The notes beneath the pieces were generated by a model that was given only the letters and a program-made list of their open reading frames with translations, had not been told where the DNA came from and did not search any database. 64,000 bases of DNA from JBEIGE01 sp040382055 (GTDB taxonomy: Bacteria; Pseudomonadota; Gammaproteobacteria; Burkholderiales; Burkholderiaceae_C). Below, one piece after another: positions 60,502 to 64,000 of the stretch (the stretch's first letter is position 1; every line of letters begins with the position of its first letter). The DNA lies in NCBI GenBank assembly GCA_040382055.1, contig JBEIGE010000003.1:1-64000 (forward strand), written 5' to 3'. The translations under genes and the position numbers were made by a program.

Positions 60502-61169
60502 TGACTGGTGCTGAGATTTTGTCATCCCCGCCGACTTCCCTGCATGAGCAGGTGGCCCGTACCCTGCGCCAGATGTTGCTGGAGGGCTTAATCGCACCCG
60601 GCGCAAAACTCAATGAGCGCGCACTGGCCGAAGAACTCAAGGTGTCGCGCACACCGCTGCGCGAAGCCATCAAGATGCTCGCTGTCGAAGGCCTGGTGGA
60701 GTTGCTGCCCAACCGGGGTGCTATCGCCGTACAGCTGTCTGAAGCCGATGTGCTTGATACCTTTGAGGTGATGGCGGGACTTGAAGCCCAGTCGGGTGAA
60801 TTGGCGGCCCAGCGCATCACAGACGGCGAGCTTGATGAAATCAAAGCCCTGCACTATGAAATGAAGGCGGCTTTCACCCGGCAGGATCTCTCGGCCTATT
60901 ACCGTCTTAATGCCACTATTCATCTGGCGATTAACCTGGCTGCGCGCAACCCGGTTCTGACCGAAACCTACAAACAGGTCAACGCACGGCTACAGGCCCT
61001 GCGATTTCGTTCCAACCAGGATGGCGACAAATGGAAGCGTGCCATGGTCGAGCATGACCAGATGATTGCAGCCCTTGAAGTCCGTGATGCGGTGGCCATG
61101 CGAAGCGTGTTACTGGACCATTTGAACCACAAGCGCGATGTGGTTCTGGATTTGCTGAGGAAACCATGA
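60501..61169 (+). CDS. GntR-family (FCD/FadR-like) transcriptional regulator
   Basis: A 222-residue regulator. N-terminal winged helix (LHEQVARTLRQMLLEGLIAP, then LAEELKVSRTPLREAIKMLA) and a C-terminal all-helical FCD ligand domain with the metal-ligand His/Asp pattern (YYRLNATIHLAINLAA; VEHDQMIAAL). FCD regulators typically sense small carboxylates such as glycolate or lactate. ATG 60501 is favoured because the winged-helix homology begins soon after; the open frame extends 23 codons upstream through the operator. Its stop overlaps the next start (ATGA), tying it to the FAD/Fe-S dehydrogenase. Confidence 0.9.
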   Translation: MTGAEILSSPPTSLHEQVARTLRQMLLEGLIAPGAKLNERALAEELKVSRTPLREAIKMLAVEGLVELLPNRGAIAVQLSEADVLDTFEVMAGLEAQSGELAAQRITDGELDEIKALHYEMKAAFTRQDLSAYYRLNATIHLAINLAARNPVLTETYKQVNARLQALRFRSNQDGDKWKRAMVEHDQMIAALEVRDAVAMRSVLLDHLNHKRDVVLDLLRKP

Positions 61170-64000
61170 ACGCACCCTTGCCCCTGAACATTGCCCGGCA
61201 AACCGCGGCCCAAGCCTATGACGTGGTATCTCGCATCAGCAACGAAGTGGCCGGTCGCCTGGCGGCCCGACTGACGGCTCAGACCCAAGGCGAGGTGTTG
61301 TTCTCCCCGGCGGACCGGGGCCGTTATGCCACCGATGCGTCCATTTACCAGGAAATGCCGGTGGGTGTGTTTGTGCCCACGTTGGCTCAAGATGTTGCCG
61401 TGGCCTTGGATATCTGCCGCGATCTGCAGGTTCCCATCGTGCCGCGCGGTGGCGGCACCAGCCAGTGTGGCCAGACTGTGGGTGCCGGCTTGGTGATTGA
61501 CCATAGTAAACACGTGCGCCAAATTCTGGCGCTGGATGTTGCAAACCGCGAGGTCAGTGTCGAGCCGGGTTTGGTACTGGACCATCTCAATGCGGCGCTC
61601 AAACCCCATGGTCTCTGGTACCCGGTGGACGTATCCACCAGTGCGCAAGCCACTCTGGGGGGCATGGCGGGTAACAACTCCTGCGGCAGCCGGTCATTGG
61701 CCTACGGCAACATGGTTCACAACGTCATCGGCGCACAGGCGTGGCTGATGGATGGCAGTTTGCTGGATTTCACCAGCTACGGCCAGACCACCGGGCGCAT
61801 GAGGCAGATTGCCGACTTCGTGCGCGATCTGGCCATTGAAAACCAGACAGAGATTGAGCAGTTCTGGCCCAAAGTGCTGCGCCGGGTGGCTGGCTACAAC
61901 CTGGATATTTTTCACAACCAGAGCGAAAAGCCTTACACCTCAGACGGCTCGGTCAATCTGGCGCACCTGCTGGTGGGCAGCGAAGGCACCTTGGCCATGA
62001 CGCGTTCATTGCGCCTGCGCCTGAGCGAGCTGCCGCGCGCCAAGGTGCTGGGGGTGGTGAACTTTCCCACCTTTTACGCGGCCATGGACGCAGCCCAGCA
62101 TATCGTCAAGCTGGGCTATCCCGGTGGTGTGGCCGGCAATGGACTGAGCGGCGAGGCCACGCTGACAGCCGTAGAGCTGGTCGACCGCACCATGATCGAG
62201 TTGTCTTTGCAAAACCCGGCATTTGCGCCCACCATCCGTACCGCCCTGTCCCCCATGATCAACGGCGGTAAGCCCGAGGCCGTGCTGCTGGTCGAGTTTT
62301 CTGGCGCCACCAAGGGGGCATTGCTGCCCAAGCTCAAGCAGCTGGTTGAATTGATGGGTGACTTGAACCTGTCAGGCAGTGTGGTTGAAATGACGGATGA
62401 TGCCGCGCAGAAAAACCTTTGGGAGGTGCGCAAGGCCGGCCTGAACATCATGATGAGCCTCAAGGGCGACGGCAAACCGGTCAGCTTTATTGAGGACTGC
62501 GCGGTACCTCTTCAACACTTGGCGCAATACACGGATGCGCTGACCCAGGTGTTTGCCAAACACGGCAGCCGTGGTACCTGGTACGCGCATGCATCGGTGG
62601 GCACACTGCATGTGCGACCCATCCTGGACATGCGCCGCGATGGCGCATCCAAAATGCGCGCCATCGGTGAAGAGGCCAGCGAGCTGGTGCGCAAGTTCAA
62701 GGGCGCTTTCAGCGGCGAGCATGGCGATGGCCTGTGTCGGGGGGAGTGGATTGAATGGCAATTCGGCCCCAATATCACCCGTGCCTTTGCGCAGATCAAA
62801 CAGCAGCTGGACCCCGCCAACCTGCTGAGCCCGCGGCGCATGATCAACCCGCCGCGCATGGACGATACCCGGCTGATGCGTTTTCCGCCTGAATACCGGG
62901 TCATCCCCATCAAGACCGCACTGGACTGGAGTGCCTGGGACGTTTGTAATGACCCGGTAACTGAAGTGACTACGCAACCCGGCACCGGAGGCGACCCGGC
63001 CATGGGTCTGGCCAAGGCGGTGGAAATGTGCAACAACAATGGCCACTGCCGCAAGTTTGATACCGGCACCATGTGCCCGAGCTATCGGGTGACGCGCGAT
63101 GAAAAGCACACGACCCGGGGCCGCGCCAACACACTGCGACTGGCCCTGAGCGGACAGATTGACGGCCTGAGCGGACAAGACGCCCTGAGCAGTGAAGCGG
63201 TGAAGGAGGCGATGGAGCTGTGCGTGGGCTGCAAGGGCTGCAAACGCGATTGCCCCACCGGCGTGGACATGGCCAAAATGAAAGTGGAGTTTTTGAGCCA
63301 CTACAAGGCCCGGCACGGCCACACACTCAAAGACAAGCTGATCGGCCAGCTGCCCGACTATGCGCACCTGGCCAGCCGCCTGGCCCCGCTGCTGAACCTG
63401 CGCGACAAATGGCCCCTGATGGCGCGCTTGAGCGAAAAGCTGCTGGGTTTTTCGGCCCAAAGAACGCTGCCGCAATGGCAAAGCCGGCATTTTTTCAACA
63501 CCCGGGCCATGGGTTCGACCTCGGCAGGTGGTATCAGCCGAGAAGCGGTGCTCAAGGCCAGCAAACCGGTGGTGCTTTTTGTTGATACCTTCAACGGATA
63601 CTTTGAGTCCGACAACGCCAGTGCAGCACTCAAAGTGCTTCAAGCCGCCGGCTATGCTGTGCATATAGCTACTAAAAAAGTAGCAGATGGCAAACACTTG
63701 TGCTGTGGCCGAACCTACCTTGCCACTGGCATGGTGGAGCAGGCAAGAGCCAAAGCGCAAGAAGTTCTGGAAGCGCTTTTACCCTTTGCCCGGCAAGGCA
63801 TTGCCATCGTCGGGCTGGAGCCGTCGTGTCTGCTCACGCTGCGCGATGAAATGCTCACCCTGTGCCTGGGGCCTGAGGCTCAAATCTTGAGTGACAACGC
63901 ATTGTTGCTGGAAGAATTTCTGGCCCGTGAGGCCAACGCGGGCCGGCTGGACGACCTCAAGGCAAGGCTAAAGCCCATAGACCAGGCCATCCTGCTGCAC
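61166..64000 (+). CDS. FAD/Fe-S D-2-hydroxyacid dehydrogenase, GlcD-GlcF/Dld fusion type (3'-truncated by window)
   Basis: 945 codons are visible with no stop. The N-terminal FAD_binding_4 domain (VPRGGGTSQCGQTVGAGLVI; ATLGGMAGNNSCGSRSLAYG) is followed by an FAD-oxidase C domain (GTWYAHASVGTLHVRPILDM; FSGEHGDGLCRGEW). Then comes a ferredoxin-like region with two cluster motifs (CNNNGHCRKFDTGTMCPSYR and CVGCKGCKRDCPTGVDMAKM) and a CCG-type domain (KHLCCGRTYLATGM; GLEPSCL). This matches membrane-associated D-lactate or glycolate dehydrogenases. It is translated with the GntR regulator. A TAGCTACT palindrome at 63665-63686 lies in frame, just before the CCG motif. Confidence 0.9.
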   Translation, partial: MNAPLPLNIARQTAAQAYDVVSRISNEVAGRLAARLTAQTQGEVLFSPADRGRYATDASIYQEMPVGVFVPTLAQDVAVALDICRDLQVPIVPRGGGTSQCGQTVGAGLVIDHSKHVRQILALDVANREVSVEPGLVLDHLNAALKPHGLWYPVDVSTSAQATLGGMAGNNSCGSRSLAYGNMVHNVIGAQAWLMDGSLLDFTSYGQTTGRMRQIADFVRDLAIENQTEIEQFWPKVLRRVAGYNLDIFHNQSEKPYTSDGSVNLAHLLVGSEGTLAMTRSLRLRLSELPRAKVLGVVNFPTFYAAMDAAQHIVKLGYPGGVAGNGLSGEATLTAVELVDRTMIELSLQNPAFAPTIRTALSPMINGGKPEAVLLVEFSGATKGALLPKLKQLVELMGDLNLSGSVVEMTDDAAQKNLWEVRKAGLNIMMSLKGDGKPVSFIEDCAVPLQHLAQYTDALTQVFAKHGSRGTWYAHASVGTLHVRPILDMRRDGASKMRAIGEEASELVRKFKGAFSGEHGDGLCRGEWIEWQFGPNITRAFAQIKQQLDPANLLSPRRMINPPRMDDTRLMRFPPEYRVIPIKTALDWSAWDVCNDPVTEVTTQPGTGGDPAMGLAKAVEMCNNNGHCRKFDTGTMCPSYRVTRDEKHTTRGRANTLRLALSGQIDGLSGQDALSSEAVKEAMELCVGCKGCKRDCPTGVDMAKMKVEFLSHYKARHGHTLKDKLIGQLPDYAHLASRLAPLLNLRDKWPLMARLSEKLLGFSAQRTLPQWQSRHFFNTRAMGSTSAGGISREAVLKASKPVVLFVDTFNGYFESDNASAALKVLQAAGYAVHIATKKVADGKHLCCGRTYLATGMVEQARAKAQEVLEALLPFARQGIAIVGLEPSCLLTLRDEMLTLCLGPEAQILSDNALLLEEFLAREANAGRLDDLKARLKPIDQAILLH
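63665..63686. repeat. TAGCTACT...AGTAGCA palindrome inside a coding sequence
   Basis: GCTACT-AAAAA-AGTAGC (63668-63684) is a perfect 6-bp inverted repeat with a 5-base loop, A+T-rich against a G+C-rich background, read as A-T-K-K-V-A. It resembles the element at 9856 and probably belongs to one dispersed family. Confidence 0.55.

Noticed and set aside
62372..63760. A 462-codon minus-strand open frame inside the FAD/Fe-S dehydrogenase
   Set aside because: The plus-strand frame has clear FAD and Fe-S motifs throughout; the antisense frame has none.
1..64000. CRISPR arrays, tRNA/rRNA genes, prophage or transposase genes
   Set aside because: No regularly spaced repeats, tRNA-like cloverleaf, phage structural genes or transposase motifs were recognised on reading the window.

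Overview
The window reads as a chromosomal segment of a betaproteobacterium, most likely Burkholderiales/Comamonadaceae of the Rhodoferax-Polaromonas type. This is inferred from gene content (Bug/TctC periplasmic binding protein, AEC-GST-haloacid dehalogenase cluster, glnA-ntrB-ntrC order), moderate-to-high GC, frequent GTG/TTG starts and short dispersed palindromes. It is almost fully coding, with about 58 genes. I saw no tRNA, rRNA, CRISPR array, prophage or intact insertion sequence.

Layout. 1-7.7 kb: acetate kinase, PPK2 polyphosphate kinase, an AraC regulator facing a collapsed AEC permease pseudogene, two glutathione S-transferases, a haloacid dehalogenase and the NAD(P)H-hydrate repair enzyme. 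8-13.3 kb: RsuA-type pseudouridine synthase and a tight run of envelope genes (YVTN propeller, polysaccharide deacetylase, sterol-desaturase-like protein, EI24 protein, molybdopterin-binding protein). 13.3-18.2 kb: nitrogen control, with glnA behind NtrC sites and a sigma-54 promoter, a terminator, a small exported protein, then ntrB and ntrC. 18.2-25.5 kb: xthA, a coupled thyA-EamA-folA-DUF4337 set, an FAD oxidoreductase, a DUF2069 protein, a YihY protein and a cytochrome c lipoprotein. 25.5-35.6 kb: mostly metabolic genes (RraA-like aldolase, DapA-like lyase, metY, aroC, tautomerase, MFS transporter, amidase, aroQ, arfB, DsbA-like protein).

The most distinctive part is 35.6-46.3 kb, an enlarged Anbu (bacterial proteasome-like) locus. 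Leftward lie a 1171-residue transglutaminase/DUF2126 protein, a fused ATP-grasp/alpha-E protein and a second transglutaminase. Rightward lie a separate ATP-grasp protein, a separate alpha-E protein and Anbu itself. The 152-bp divergent gap carries a near-perfect sigma-54 promoter facing right and a second sigma-54-like promoter facing left. This suggests that a peptide-ligation and peptide-degradation system is under RpoN control, in a genome segment that also encodes NtrB/NtrC.

46.4-64 kb: a lone GcvH next to ETF-ubiquinone oxidoreductase, an SDR, a peroxidase-like protein, a CoA-transferase pair, succinate-semialdehyde dehydrogenase, alaS carrying an in-frame REP-like insertion, an acyltransferase, a protein resembling the Bacillus spore-coat transglutaminase Tgl, a Bug binding protein, a serine/alanine-glyoxylate aminotransferase, and a GntR regulator coupled to a large FAD/Fe-S dehydrogenase that runs off the window.
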